Shown here: positions 18,416 to 27,068 of the stretch, piece by piece
Position numbering within the stretch: position 1 is the first letter of the stretch
Layout: every line of letters begins with the position of its first letter
Origin: Paenibacillus sp. MAEPY2
GTDB taxonomy: Bacteria > Bacillota > Bacilli > Paenibacillales > Paenibacillaceae
Assembly (NCBI RefSeq): GCF_000499205.1
Contig: NZ_AWUK01000015.1
Coordinates: 1 to 47,996, forward strand
Length of the DNA stretch: 47,996 nt
Direction of reading: 5' to 3'
Translations under genes and position numbers: made by a program
The notes under the pieces: model-generated
What the model was told of the DNA's origin: nothing
Seen by the model: only the letters and a program-made list of their open reading frames with translations
Database searches by the model: none

Positions 18416-18445
18416 TAGTATGACCTGGATGAATCAGGATTATCA
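18416..18445 (-). promoter_or_regulatory. Sigma-G (forespore) promoter of second ger operon
   Basis: On the minus strand TGATAA (18445-18440), a 17-base spacer and CATACTA (18422-18416) match the forespore sigma-G consensus closely. The position, about 35 bases before the GerA start, is right for a germinant receptor operon, which is normally sigma-G dependent. Confidence 0.75.
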
Positions 18446-18484
18446 CAAATGTGTTATTGATTATCCCGCAGAAAAAAAAGAACA

Positions 18485-18535
18485 TTGTCAATCCTTTCTT
18501 ATTAGCATAATATCTAATTAGATTTATATCTAATT
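18485..18535 (+). promoter_or_regulatory. Promoter and operator of the MFS gene
   Basis: TTGTCA at 18485-18490 is followed by AT-rich -10 candidates around 18506-18513. The perfect 12-base palindrome ATCTAATTAGAT lies at 18512-18523, and TATCTAATT is repeated at 18511-18519 and 18527-18535, 16 bases apart. This looks like a dimeric repressor site over the promoter; no regulator gene is adjacent. Confidence 0.5.
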
Positions 18536-18553
18536 TTGAGAAGAGGGTTTTTC

Positions 18554-19861
18554 ATGTTGTTCAGATCTTCCATATTACTTCTGCTACAAAAAGAATCGGA
18601 GTACCGCAAGTTCTTTGTCGCGGGATTAGTGAACGGCATAGGTGACCGTTTCTGTCAGGTCGCCATGCTTTCGCTAATTCTCAGTACAACAGGATCTGGA
18701 CTTGCCATAGGACTAGCCCTTGGTCTGCGTGTGCTTCCATTTCTGCTGCTCGCCCCGGCAGGAGGCATGTTAACCATACGCTTCTCACGGCGAAAGATTA
18801 TGCTGCTTACTAATCTGATAAGGGTGCCTCTTGCTCTGAGTTATTTGCTTGTGAACAGTGCAGATGATATGTGGATTCTATACACAGCGAGTACTTTACT
18901 AGCGTGTGGTGAGGCTATCTATGCGCCTGTCCGAAAATCAGGAATACCATTGCTTGTTCAACCGGAGAATTTGCTCAAAATTAACGGACTTGAACAGGTA
19001 ATGAACGGTACCGTGCTGATAGTAGGTGCCTTTCTTGGGGGAATCACATCTTCCGTGATTGGTCCACAGGCTGCATTTATTACGAATGCCTTATGCTTTC
19101 TAATAGCAGCAGGTTTAATACGCAACGTATCTTTTCCGCCTATGGTTGAGACTGAACCAAGTGAGAGTACTTTTGGAAGGGGAGATGGTTCTGGAGGTGC
19201 TGTTTCTGCAAATTCTGTGATCGCTCGTAACTCCGTTGCAGCGCCTATTTTCTTGGTTATATGGCGGTTGGTTCGGTCCTCTGTAGCATTACAGATCATC
19301 ATCCTGTTCGAGTTGTGGGTACCGGTCATAAATGGGATCGACAATGTATTGATTAGCGTATATGCCATTGAAGTGTTTGGCCTTGGGGATTGGGGTGTAG
19401 GTCTGTTCTATGCGGCGCTAGGTATAGGGCTGGTATTAAGCAACTGGTGCGCTCGTTATTTTCAGCAATGGTTACTCCCGGGAGTAGTCATGTGTCTACT
19501 CGTAGAAGGGGGATTACTTATGCTGCTTAGTATGGCGACTCTGCCTGTGATCGCAGTTCTGATCTATATTCTGCTAGCCCTTATGTCGGGGGTAGGCAAT
19601 GCTTGTCTGGATACATTGTTGATGGGAGAAACACCTGAGAAATACCGAGGACTCATCTATGGTTTGGTGACGGCGTGCAGTAGTAGCATGCTGGGGTTAT
19701 CCATGTTTGGTGCGGGTTTATTATTGGAAGTGGTTGAGCCCCGTAAGCTTGGTTTCGCAGGAGGTTTGGGTTTCGCAGCAATTGCTTTTTTGCTTACCGC
19801 TTATGGATGGCTAAGGGCACGTAAAGCTTTTAAGATTAGACGCACAACCAAAAGAACATGA
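18554..19861 (+). CDS. MFS transporter (DHA3-like efflux family)
   Basis: A 435-residue permease with about twelve hydrophobic segments. Opening FFVAGLVNGIGDRFCQVAML and the basic loop RFSRRKIMLLTNLIRVPLAL match the NxxGDxx and DRxxRRxxM-like signatures of the macrolide/multidrug DHA3 branch. ATG 18554 is preferred over the TTG at 18536 because GAAGAGGG is eight bases before it. Hydrophilic central loop at about 205-225. A monocistronic unit. Confidence 0.87.
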   Translation: MLFRSSILLLLQKESEYRKFFVAGLVNGIGDRFCQVAMLSLILSTTGSGLAIGLALGLRVLPFLLLAPAGGMLTIRFSRRKIMLLTNLIRVPLALSYLLVNSADDMWILYTASTLLACGEAIYAPVRKSGIPLLVQPENLLKINGLEQVMNGTVLIVGAFLGGITSSVIGPQAAFITNALCFLIAAGLIRNVSFPPMVETEPSESTFGRGDGSGGAVSANSVIARNSVAAPIFLVIWRLVRSSVALQIIILFELWVPVINGIDNVLISVYAIEVFGLGDWGVGLFYAALGIGLVLSNWCARYFQQWLLPGVVMCLLVEGGLLMLLSMATLPVIAVLIYILLALMSGVGNACLDTLLMGETPEKYRGLIYGLVTACSSSMLGLSMFGAGLLLEVVEPRKLGFAGGLGFAAIAFLLTAYGWLRARKAFKIRRTTKRT

Positions 19862-19888
19862 AAAATAGGAGCCGCGCATGCAGCTCCT
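19862..19888 (-). terminator. Terminator between MFS and DedA genes
   Basis: AGGAGC at 19867 pairs with GCTCCT at 19883; on the minus strand the stem is followed by ATTTTT. It serves the dedA-type gene and perhaps the MFS gene from the other side. Confidence 0.6.
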
Positions 19889-19933
19889 TGCTAATAACAG
19901 AGAGTTAACCCGGAGGTTTGGCACCCTCACCGT

Positions 19934-20578
19934 TTACTTTTGTCTTTGCCGAACAGCAGCAGGCTTGCGCAGCGATCGGCTTGCCCACGCTTTTCGATAA
20001 CGGTACAGTACGGCTGCAATTAACAGCAGTCCAATACCTGCGACAATGTAAGCTGTATATTGATGGGCAAGGTGGAACACCGCGTTCCATTGGGGACCGA
20101 ATAATTTACCTATTCCCAGAAACAGCAACACCCAGAACAATGCGCCTGAATAGGCGTAGAGAGCGAATTTGCGAAAGGGAACAGCGGCTATACCCGCGAA
20201 ATATCCGGTGAAATGTCGCACTCCCGGAATGAAATAACCGATGAAGATCAGGGCATTGCCGTACTTGGCAAACCACTTTTGCGTTTTATCCAGCTTGTCC
20301 GGTTTCATTAGAAACCATTTTCCATAACGCGTAATGAACGGCAGACCTGCTTTGGCACCAATAAAATAAGTGATCGTCATGCCAATCGTCGTTCCCAGGA
20401 AAGCGAGAATTGCAAGTATTCCAAAGTCCAGATGACCCTTGTAGGACAGAAACCCTGCATAAGCCATGGTCGTTTCTCCCGGGAAGGGAAGGGCAATGAA
20501 TTCAAGCAATAAGCCAAAAAATAAAACGCTGTATCCGTAGGATCCAAACAGATGCTGGACCTTCTCAAGTATTTCCAA
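19934..20578 (-). CDS. DedA/VTT-domain membrane protein
   Basis: A 214-residue polytopic protein of the DedA family, now regarded as phospholipid (undecaprenyl-phosphate or phosphatidylethanolamine) flippases. Seen: the LPFPGETTMAYAGFLS entry motif, GTTIGMTITYFIGAKAG, and FGR-type helix GYFIPGVRHFTGYFAGIA with the conserved arginine. Basic C-terminus. Which lipid is moved cannot be told. Confidence 0.92.
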   Translation of the reverse strand: MEILEKVQHLFGSYGYSVLFFGLLLEFIALPFPGETTMAYAGFLSYKGHLDFGILAILAFLGTTIGMTITYFIGAKAGLPFITRYGKWFLMKPDKLDKTQKWFAKYGNALIFIGYFIPGVRHFTGYFAGIAAVPFRKFALYAYSGALFWVLLFLGIGKLFGPQWNAVFHLAHQYTAYIVAGIGLLLIAAVLYRYRKAWASRSLRKPAAVRQRQK

Positions 20579-20823
20579 TAGACTTCACTCTCCTGCAGAC
20601 AGGGTGGGAGGAGATACTTACTCTCCAAGGAGTTTTGTTCATGATCCTACCTGTCCATTATGCTACCTAATCCGAAGCGAAGAATCAATCACGAGCCATC
20701 CCGAATTGTGAAAAATTATAAAACAAAATCGCGTCTTTTTTCAGGGCGTCCTCCATATAATTCTAACAAATCTGCTGAAGTCTATCAGCAAATTCACTAG
20801 AGACGTTGGAGGTTGATTCGTTC

Positions 20824-22092
20824 ATGGTAACACCAATACATACATTTTTATCTGGAAAATGGTCTGTGCTTGTTCTTCGCATTGTGGTACTGCTAAGTGT
20901 ATTTGCTGCATATGCAGGCACAACTTACGCATCTTCTGCTTCGGGCTCTGCTGCGCCCGCCTCCAAAGAAGAGCATTCCCAAGACAAAGTAGTCTATTTG
21001 AGTTTTGACGATGGACCGGGTAACCATACCCGTGAAGTATTGGATATTTTACGCAAGGAGCAGGTTCTGGCTACATTCTTTGTGCTTGGTGAGCAGGCAG
21101 AACGTTATCCTGAGATGATCCGTGCGGTTGTGGAAGATGGACATGCGTTGGGCAATCATACGTTTAATCATAATTATGAACAGCTGTACAGTGATTTCAA
21201 AGTGTTCTGGAAGCAGATCAAACAAACAGAGGAAGTCGTAAATCGAATTACCGGATTTCGTCCGAATCTGGTACGTGCACCAGGCGGTACCTATGGACAT
21301 TTTGACCAGAGTTATTTTGATCTGATGAAATTGGGCGGGTACACCGTTATGGACTGGAACGTTGACAGTGGTGATTCCAAACGCAAGGGTGTTCCCGCTA
21401 AAGAAATTTTGCGCAATGCTACCAAGTTGCCTGCCGGGGCACGTTCGGTCATTGTGTTGATGCATGATGGAGGCGCTCATGCTGAGACGGTAAAAGCACT
21501 TCCTGGCATTATCAAGTACTACCGCGATCAAGGTTTTCGTTTTGACACGATGAAAGCCTCGGATCAGCCTGTTCAATTCCGCATCAATTCCAATGGGAAA
21601 TACAAGTCACGCAAGGCTCCGGGTACGGAGTGGATTGCAGAACATGTACAGGAGAACAGCAATCTGTGGTTGGCAGGCAAGGAACTGAAGGTAGAGATTG
21701 GTTTCACAGCGGCCACATTGAAGCAAGGAGAGTTTCGTGTGGAAAATCAGCGGATCATGGTGCCTTTGCGGACCTTTATGAAAAAGTTCGGCGGCAGCGC
21801 TCGCTGGAATGCAGACACCCGGACAGCTACAGCCATATGGAAAGACCGAATCATCCATGCAGACAGCATCAGCGGAGAACTGACAACGAAAAGCGCAAAA
21901 TTGATCCATGATAGGACAACAGAGGCAGTTGTGCAGAGCCAGGGAGGAACAACCTGGGTTCCGCTACGGGATTTAATGGAGCATATGGGAACAGATATTG
22001 ATTCACTGAAGGCCAATGAAAAGGAATGGATTGTTAAAGCCAGCGTGCCTCTGGCATCGGCCACCAGCATGTATATGGATAAATTGATCTGA
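20824..22092 (+). CDS. Secreted polysaccharide deacetylase with copper-amine-oxidase-like C-domain
   Basis: A 422-residue exported protein. Signal peptide (about 1-38, hydrophobic LRIVVLLSVFAAYAGTTYAS). NodB homology domain: SFDDGPGNHT with catalytic and metal Asp, HALGNHTFNHN supplying metal His, RAPGGTYG, DWNVDSGD and VIVLMHDGGAH. The C-terminal 140 residues contain two VPLRxFMKKFGG-type repeats (RIMVPLRTFMKKFGG, TWVPLRDLMEHMG) of the copper amine oxidase N-like domain common in Paenibacillus exported proteins, probably wall-binding. ATG 20824 follows GGAGG. Substrate probably peptidoglycan or a wall polysaccharide. Confidence 0.93.
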   Translation: MVTPIHTFLSGKWSVLVLRIVVLLSVFAAYAGTTYASSASGSAAPASKEEHSQDKVVYLSFDDGPGNHTREVLDILRKEQVLATFFVLGEQAERYPEMIRAVVEDGHALGNHTFNHNYEQLYSDFKVFWKQIKQTEEVVNRITGFRPNLVRAPGGTYGHFDQSYFDLMKLGGYTVMDWNVDSGDSKRKGVPAKEILRNATKLPAGARSVIVLMHDGGAHAETVKALPGIIKYYRDQGFRFDTMKASDQPVQFRINSNGKYKSRKAPGTEWIAEHVQENSNLWLAGKELKVEIGFTAATLKQGEFRVENQRIMVPLRTFMKKFGGSARWNADTRTATAIWKDRIIHADSISGELTTKSAKLIHDRTTEAVVQSQGGTTWVPLRDLMEHMGTDIDSLKANEKEWIVKASVPLASATSMYMDKLI

Positions 22093-22195
22093 ATAAAGTC
22101 GCTCGTGCAGGACTATTCTCTCTACTTCCGGGCAACACTGAATCATAGATTAGTATGTTTCAGGAATGCCGATGGATGGAAGGAGATCAGGAGAA

Positions 22196-23185
22196 ATGTC
22201 TTATATCCGAATGGAACATGAGCATGCCGTTGAATTGCTGAACAGAGTTATGAAGCGAGTGGAAAGTGTGATAATTGGCAAGAAACAAGAAATTCGATAT
22301 GTGCTGACTGCAATGCTTAGTGGAGGGCATGTACTTCTGGAAGATGTACCGGGTACAGGCAAAACGATGCTGGTTCGCGCTGTCGCTTCTGCACTGGATT
22401 GCTCTATGGGACGAATTCAGTTCACGTCGGACGTGATGCCGGCGGATGTGACAGGTACGTCGATGTATCATCCACATACGGGAGAATTCAAATTTCGCCC
22501 AGGACCCGTCATGTCCAATATTGTTCTGGCGGATGAAATCAATCGGGCTTCCCCCCGCACCCAGTCTGCACTACTGGAAGCGATGGAGGAACGACGCATT
22601 ACGGTGGATGGCACAACCTATGCTTTGCCACGCCCGTTCTTTTTGCTGGCGACACAGAATCCGTTGCAGTTTGAGGGCACCTATCGTCTGCCTGAAGCGC
22701 AGCTGGATCGATTTATCATGAAGATTGGACTGGGATACCCTGAGCCCGAGCAGGAAGTCGAACTGTTAACTAGGATGCAAAGCAGAGAACTGCTTGATGA
22801 ACTTCGTCCTGTCATGCTTGCTGAAGAAGTCGTAGCCATGCAGCGTGAAGTGAAGCATGTACATGTTGACCCTGTGGTCAAACAGTATCTGGTTGCTGTC
22901 GCCGTAGCCTCCAGAAGTCATCCGGCGGTAAGACTGGGCATTAGCCCGCGCGGAACATTGGCCTGGATGGCTGCTGCACAATCGTTTGCTTATCTCCAAG
23001 GTCGCAGCTATGTCATTCCCGATGATGTGAAAGAGATGGCTGTCCCGGTCCTTTCCCACCGTGTTCAGTTAAAGGCCCAGAACAGAGCGGAAGTCTGGGG
23101 GCAGGCGCAGGTGATTCAGGAAGTCCTTGCAGCGGTCCCTGTACCTGTACAGATGGCGGCACAGGGAAGGGGACGGCGTCAATGA
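22196..23185 (+). CDS. MoxR family AAA+ ATPase
   Basis: A 329-residue AAA+ ATPase. Seen: Walker A EDVPGTGKTMLVRA, Walker B NIVLADEINRASPRTQSALL, sensor ATQNPLQFEGTYRLPEAQLDRF with arginine finger. An in-frame extension to 22166 exists, but ATG 22196 has both AAGGAG and AGGAGA upstream. Its stop overlaps the start of the DUF58 gene by four bases. MoxR-DUF58-transglutaminase operons are widespread and thought to act in protein complex maturation at the membrane; substrates are unknown. Confidence 0.92.
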   Translation: MSYIRMEHEHAVELLNRVMKRVESVIIGKKQEIRYVLTAMLSGGHVLLEDVPGTGKTMLVRAVASALDCSMGRIQFTSDVMPADVTGTSMYHPHTGEFKFRPGPVMSNIVLADEINRASPRTQSALLEAMEERRITVDGTTYALPRPFFLLATQNPLQFEGTYRLPEAQLDRFIMKIGLGYPEPEQEVELLTRMQSRELLDELRPVMLAEEVVAMQREVKHVHVDPVVKQYLVAVAVASRSHPAVRLGISPRGTLAWMAAAQSFAYLQGRSYVIPDDVKEMAVPVLSHRVQLKAQNRAEVWGQAQVIQEVLAAVPVPVQMAAQGRGRRQ

Positions 23186-24408
23186 GTGCGCTGGGTCAAC
23201 GAATGTTGGGTGCTGTCTTGGTGGTGGCTTTTGCCTCTTTCTATGTATGGCATGGCGGCAAAGCCGCGCTTTTTCTGTCCATGATCGCGACCTTGATGCT
23301 AGTAAGCGCACTGAGTATCCATTTTTTCGGTCCGCGCAATATTAACATTCGGCGGCAAATGCATGCGAATCGGGTTGTGGCAGGTGAAAGAACGACGGTA
23401 GCGGTGGAACTAAAATTCGACTGTCCGATTCCACTGTTATGGATCATTCTGTGTGAGAATACACCTGCTGGCGTACACCGTAAATTACTATTCCCGGGAA
23501 CCCGTCGCCAGTTTACGTATCATTATGAATTATCGGGTTTGCGCAGAGGTGTGTACAGATGGGAATCAGGGAAATTGTATTGGGGTGATATTTTCGGATG
23601 GAACACGGCCTCTGCAGAGACGGTGAATCATACCCCGCTAATTGTTGTACCTCAAGCAATGGAATGGGGCGAGAGTGCTCCCGGAGAATGCTCAGCCATA
23701 GGTGAAGATGCGCTGTCTGAACGAAGAAGCAGTCAGGGAAATCGAAGTCCTGAGTTCCGGGAATACCAGCAAGGAGATCCTCTGGGGCGTGTTCATTGGA
23801 AAAGCACAGCCAAAACGGGTCGGCTTCAGACTTTTTTGCCTGAATCCTCAGATTCTGCCTCGCTGGGTATCCTTGTGTATGAAGGTGCATCAGGTTATGA
23901 AGTAAAGCAGTCAGAAAAGAAAGATACGCCTGCTTTTGAACATGCGGTCCGTGCAGCTGCTCGTTGGATTTATACCGCTGAACGGGATAACATACCTTAT
24001 CAGCTGTGGACAGAAGGCGGTGGGTCAGGATCTGCCCACCAGGAGAAATGGCAACAAGAACTCTTGTATTCACCTGAAAGCCATGAACTGGACAAACTGG
24101 CACAGGCACGAATTTCAACGACTCTATCTATAACTCCGTCGCTTCGTACAGAGGTGTTGGATACAATGGCGATCGGGTCACGAATTGTGGTTCTCACCGG
24201 AAGAATGGATGACGCTCTGGTGGACTGGGTAATGTGTGCAACCGGGTTGGGGTACAGGGTAGATGTTCAACTGACCGATCAAACCAATCGTGACGTGGGC
24301 AATGAAAGTCTGGAACAGCTTCGTCAAAGAGGAGTACAGATCCATTGGATCACAGACGGCTCATTACCTTCAATGAGAAAGGCGGAGGTAACGGATGTGG
24401 GAGCATAA
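23182..24408 (+). CDS. DUF58 domain membrane protein
   Basis: A 408-residue protein with two N-terminal membrane segments (about 6-22 and 27-48) and the DUF58 signature FREYQQGDPLGRVHWKSTAKTGRL near residue 190, followed by a von Willebrand-A-like C-terminal half. Start ATG overlaps the MoxR stop (ATGA); its own end overlaps the next gene by 14 bases, so all three are coupled. Confidence 0.9.
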   Translation: MSALGQRMLGAVLVVAFASFYVWHGGKAALFLSMIATLMLVSALSIHFFGPRNINIRRQMHANRVVAGERTTVAVELKFDCPIPLLWIILCENTPAGVHRKLLFPGTRRQFTYHYELSGLRRGVYRWESGKLYWGDIFGWNTASAETVNHTPLIVVPQAMEWGESAPGECSAIGEDALSERRSSQGNRSPEFREYQQGDPLGRVHWKSTAKTGRLQTFLPESSDSASLGILVYEGASGYEVKQSEKKDTPAFEHAVRAAARWIYTAERDNIPYQLWTEGGGSGSAHQEKWQQELLYSPESHELDKLAQARISTTLSITPSLRTEVLDTMAIGSRIVVLTGRMDDALVDWVMCATGLGYRVDVQLTDQTNRDVGNESLEQLRQRGVQIHWITDGSLPSMRKAEVTDVGA

Positions 24409-26758
24409 TGGAAACCTTCAAGCGAGTTCCACTGTAGCTGAAAAGGGGCATACCGCCAGTTTGGGATTAGAGTCTGTGCAATCCATATATAAAGCTGAAA
24501 CGAGGACATCTGGAGTAGATCTGAGGAGTAATGGTCAAAGCTCGGAGCCTCTCCTTTACAGAATTGGTATTTCTGCCATTTTGCTTATATTGTCCCTGGA
24601 GTGGATCTATCCTATAACGTCAACGGGTCAGCAGGGCAGTGAACGATTCTTGTCCGTAATGGCAGGATTAACAGGGGTCTTGCTGCTCGTGGGGTTGCTT
24701 CGTACGGGCTGGATCACGGGAATACTAATCAGGCTCTGCATTGCGCTAGTCGCATTATGCTGCATGTATGGAGGTAATGACCCTGCCGGATGGGCAACGA
24801 CATACCCGGCCACTTTTTCGGCAGATATGGGCAGTTTCTTGAGTACTTGGCGTTTTCACTCGATTAGTGTGGAAACAAGAGGTCTGCTCATGATGTGCGG
24901 CTGGAGCATGCTAATGGCATCTGTGCAGTCGCTTGTACTGCTGCGACGAAGTGTGATGCTGTTCGGCAGTGCAACATTGGTCTATTTGCTGCTGCTTGAA
25001 TCCTTTGCCGGGCTGGATGTATATGCTTCGGTAGTACGTTCTGTGCTGTGGATTCTACTCATTCAGGCCATGCTGCAGCTGCTTCGTCTTAATGGCGGGG
25101 TCACTACCCCGATCTTTAGGAACAGTCCTTACGGCCGTTGGTGTACAGTAACACTTACGGTGTCGGCAGGTATGGTACTTTGCTCAGCGATTCCTGGTCA
25201 GCTTGCTTCCATTCCTCCGCCGGAACGGATATCCCTTGAGCAGATGGGTGAGCGGCTGGCCCGCTGGGCAGGATATACACAGCACGGAAGTATTCCTGCC
25301 GCAACCGCCGTCACAGGATACAGTACAGCGGATGCACCAATGGGGGCACCTTTGGTACAGGGAGACACGATTTTTTTTACGGCGAAAAGCCCGGAAGCTA
25401 CGTATTGGCGGGGCGAGACCCGTTCATATTATAACGGAAGCACCTGGAGCGATCCGGTGCAAAGCTTTGCGACGGCAAGTCCATCCGGATTGGTGCGTAC
25501 CGATGGTTGGGAGTATCCAGCCTATTGGCAGCGTATTCGTCAAACGGTGACGATGAAGCGAGAATGGCGAGGACCAAATCCCCTTTTTACAGGCGGAACG
25601 CCGCTCAATCTTTCGTTCCAGGATAAGAACAGTGATCTTCAGAAGAACAAACGTTTACTTCTGTCGAATGAGGATTCTGCAACGTTATGGCTCGCGGGTA
25701 CCTATGACGATCAGCCGGTCAAAAGTTATACAGCAGATGTGATGATTTCTGTGGCAACACCTGAACAACTACGCCTTCTGGAGAAGATGACCACAATGAA
25801 GGATCCAGCTGCTGTTCGCAGAACGTATCTGCAACTGCCGACTTCGCTTCCCGGGCGTGTACAGGCTCTTGCCAAGGAAATCATTCGGGGCAGCGAAACC
25901 CGTTATGATGCTGTACAATCCGTGAAGAATTACTTAGCCGAACACGCCGAATATACGCTGGATACCCGTATGCCACCGCGAGGTACTGATTTTGTGGACG
26001 ATTTTCTGTTCGTCACACGGCAGGGATATTGCAATCATTTCTCAACAGCCATGATTGTACTGCTGCGTGCAGAGGGCATCCCGGCACGCTGGGTTAAGGG
26101 TTTTGGACCGGGAGAAGCAGACCCGGACGACTCCGGGCAATACATCGTTACCCAGGGAGATGCACACTCCTGGGTTGAAGTGTATTTCCCCGGCGCGGGC
26201 TGGATGCCCTTCGAGGCTACGCCTGGCTTCACCATGACTCAGGGTGAAGGCCAAGACGCTGCTGCGCTTAGCGGGCAGCAGCCCGCTGCCGTAACCCCGC
26301 CGCAGACAGACGGCGGGGTGGCTCACGCGGGCGCATGGCTGCTCGCCCGCGCACGGACCATTGCCGCGCACCCATGGCCCGCGGCAGCCCTTGCGGCAGC
26401 GGCGTTGCTGTGCGCCGCCGGGGCCGTGCGCGTGCGGCGGCTTCGCCCCGCGCTGCGCCTAAGGCTGCTGCTGGCGTGGTCGCGCAGTAGCTTTCCAGAC
26501 AATGAGCGGCTGCTCAGCGCCGCCGCTCCGGTCTGGGCCGCGCTCGCGCGCCGCTACGGCCCGCGGCCGCCGGGAATGACGCTGCGTGAATATGCAGCGT
26601 CACCCCCTGTGGCCGCAGGCACGGATGGCGCGGACATCGCGCGGTTTGCAGCCGACTGGGAACGGCTGCTGTACGGGCCGGACCGTCCGCTTCGCGCGGA
26701 CAGTCTGGATTTCCTGCGCCGGGCGCTTCATCTGGCCCGGCGTATGCAGGCGCTGTAA
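24395..26758 (+). CDS. Membrane transglutaminase-like protein (DUF3488/DUF4129 type)
   Basis: A 787-residue protein. An N-terminal membrane domain of about seven segments (residues 50-270) is followed by an extracytoplasmic part with a transglutaminase-like core: GYCNHFSTAMIVLLRAEGIPARW (Cys near 545), GDAHSWVEVYFPGAGWMPFEATP (His near 590). A last membrane helix (about 650-670) precedes a cytoplasmic DUF4129-like tail. GGAGG precedes ATG 24395. The final 490 bases are strikingly GC-rich with an Ala/Arg-rich product, unlike the rest of the gene. Third gene of the MoxR operon. Confidence 0.9.
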   Translation: MWEHNGNLQASSTVAEKGHTASLGLESVQSIYKAETRTSGVDLRSNGQSSEPLLYRIGISAILLILSLEWIYPITSTGQQGSERFLSVMAGLTGVLLLVGLLRTGWITGILIRLCIALVALCCMYGGNDPAGWATTYPATFSADMGSFLSTWRFHSISVETRGLLMMCGWSMLMASVQSLVLLRRSVMLFGSATLVYLLLLESFAGLDVYASVVRSVLWILLIQAMLQLLRLNGGVTTPIFRNSPYGRWCTVTLTVSAGMVLCSAIPGQLASIPPPERISLEQMGERLARWAGYTQHGSIPAATAVTGYSTADAPMGAPLVQGDTIFFTAKSPEATYWRGETRSYYNGSTWSDPVQSFATASPSGLVRTDGWEYPAYWQRIRQTVTMKREWRGPNPLFTGGTPLNLSFQDKNSDLQKNKRLLLSNEDSATLWLAGTYDDQPVKSYTADVMISVATPEQLRLLEKMTTMKDPAAVRRTYLQLPTSLPGRVQALAKEIIRGSETRYDAVQSVKNYLAEHAEYTLDTRMPPRGTDFVDDFLFVTRQGYCNHFSTAMIVLLRAEGIPARWVKGFGPGEADPDDSGQYIVTQGDAHSWVEVYFPGAGWMPFEATPGFTMTQGEGQDAAALSGQQPAAVTPPQTDGGVAHAGAWLLARARTIAAHPWPAAALAAAALLCAAGAVRVRRLRPALRLRLLLAWSRSSFPDNERLLSAAAPVWAALARRYGPRPPGMTLREYAASPPVAAGTDGADIARFAADWERLLYGPDRPLRADSLDFLRRALHLARRMQAL

Positions 26759-26780
26759 CATGAAGTACAGCGCTATACAT

Positions 26781-26820
26781 AGACGCCTTTCTCGCCCAAT
26801 AAGCGAACGAGGCGTCTTTC
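26781..26820 (+). terminator. Terminator of the MoxR operon
   Basis: AGACGCCT at 26781 pairs with AGGCGTCT at 26810, followed by TTTC. The rest of the 310-base spacer up to guaA shows no gene. Confidence 0.65.
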
Positions 26821-27009
26821 CGCGAGCAAACACCGCGAGCTTCATGCGGAAGATCTCTTTTTATGATGGTAAAAGTGCATAAAGCCTTTTCATATATCTC
26901 CCATCGGGAATGAATGGAATCAAAGCAAAAATATTCGACCCAATACCGTAATTTCAGACGTTGGATTTACCATGTTTTGAGATGTCGAAAAAAGGAGTTT
27001 CGCCTTTCC

Positions 27010-27039
27010 TTGACGGTATGTTTTGTCGTTGCGTATAAT
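27010..27039 (+). promoter_or_regulatory. Vegetative promoter of guaA
   Basis: TTGACG (27010-27015), 18-base spacer, TATAAT (27034-27039). The leader is only about 25 bases, so there is no room for a riboswitch; no convincing PurR box pair was found either. Confidence 0.8.
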
Positions 27040-27068
27040 TAGTTTCATTAATTGAGGGAGGCACGGTA

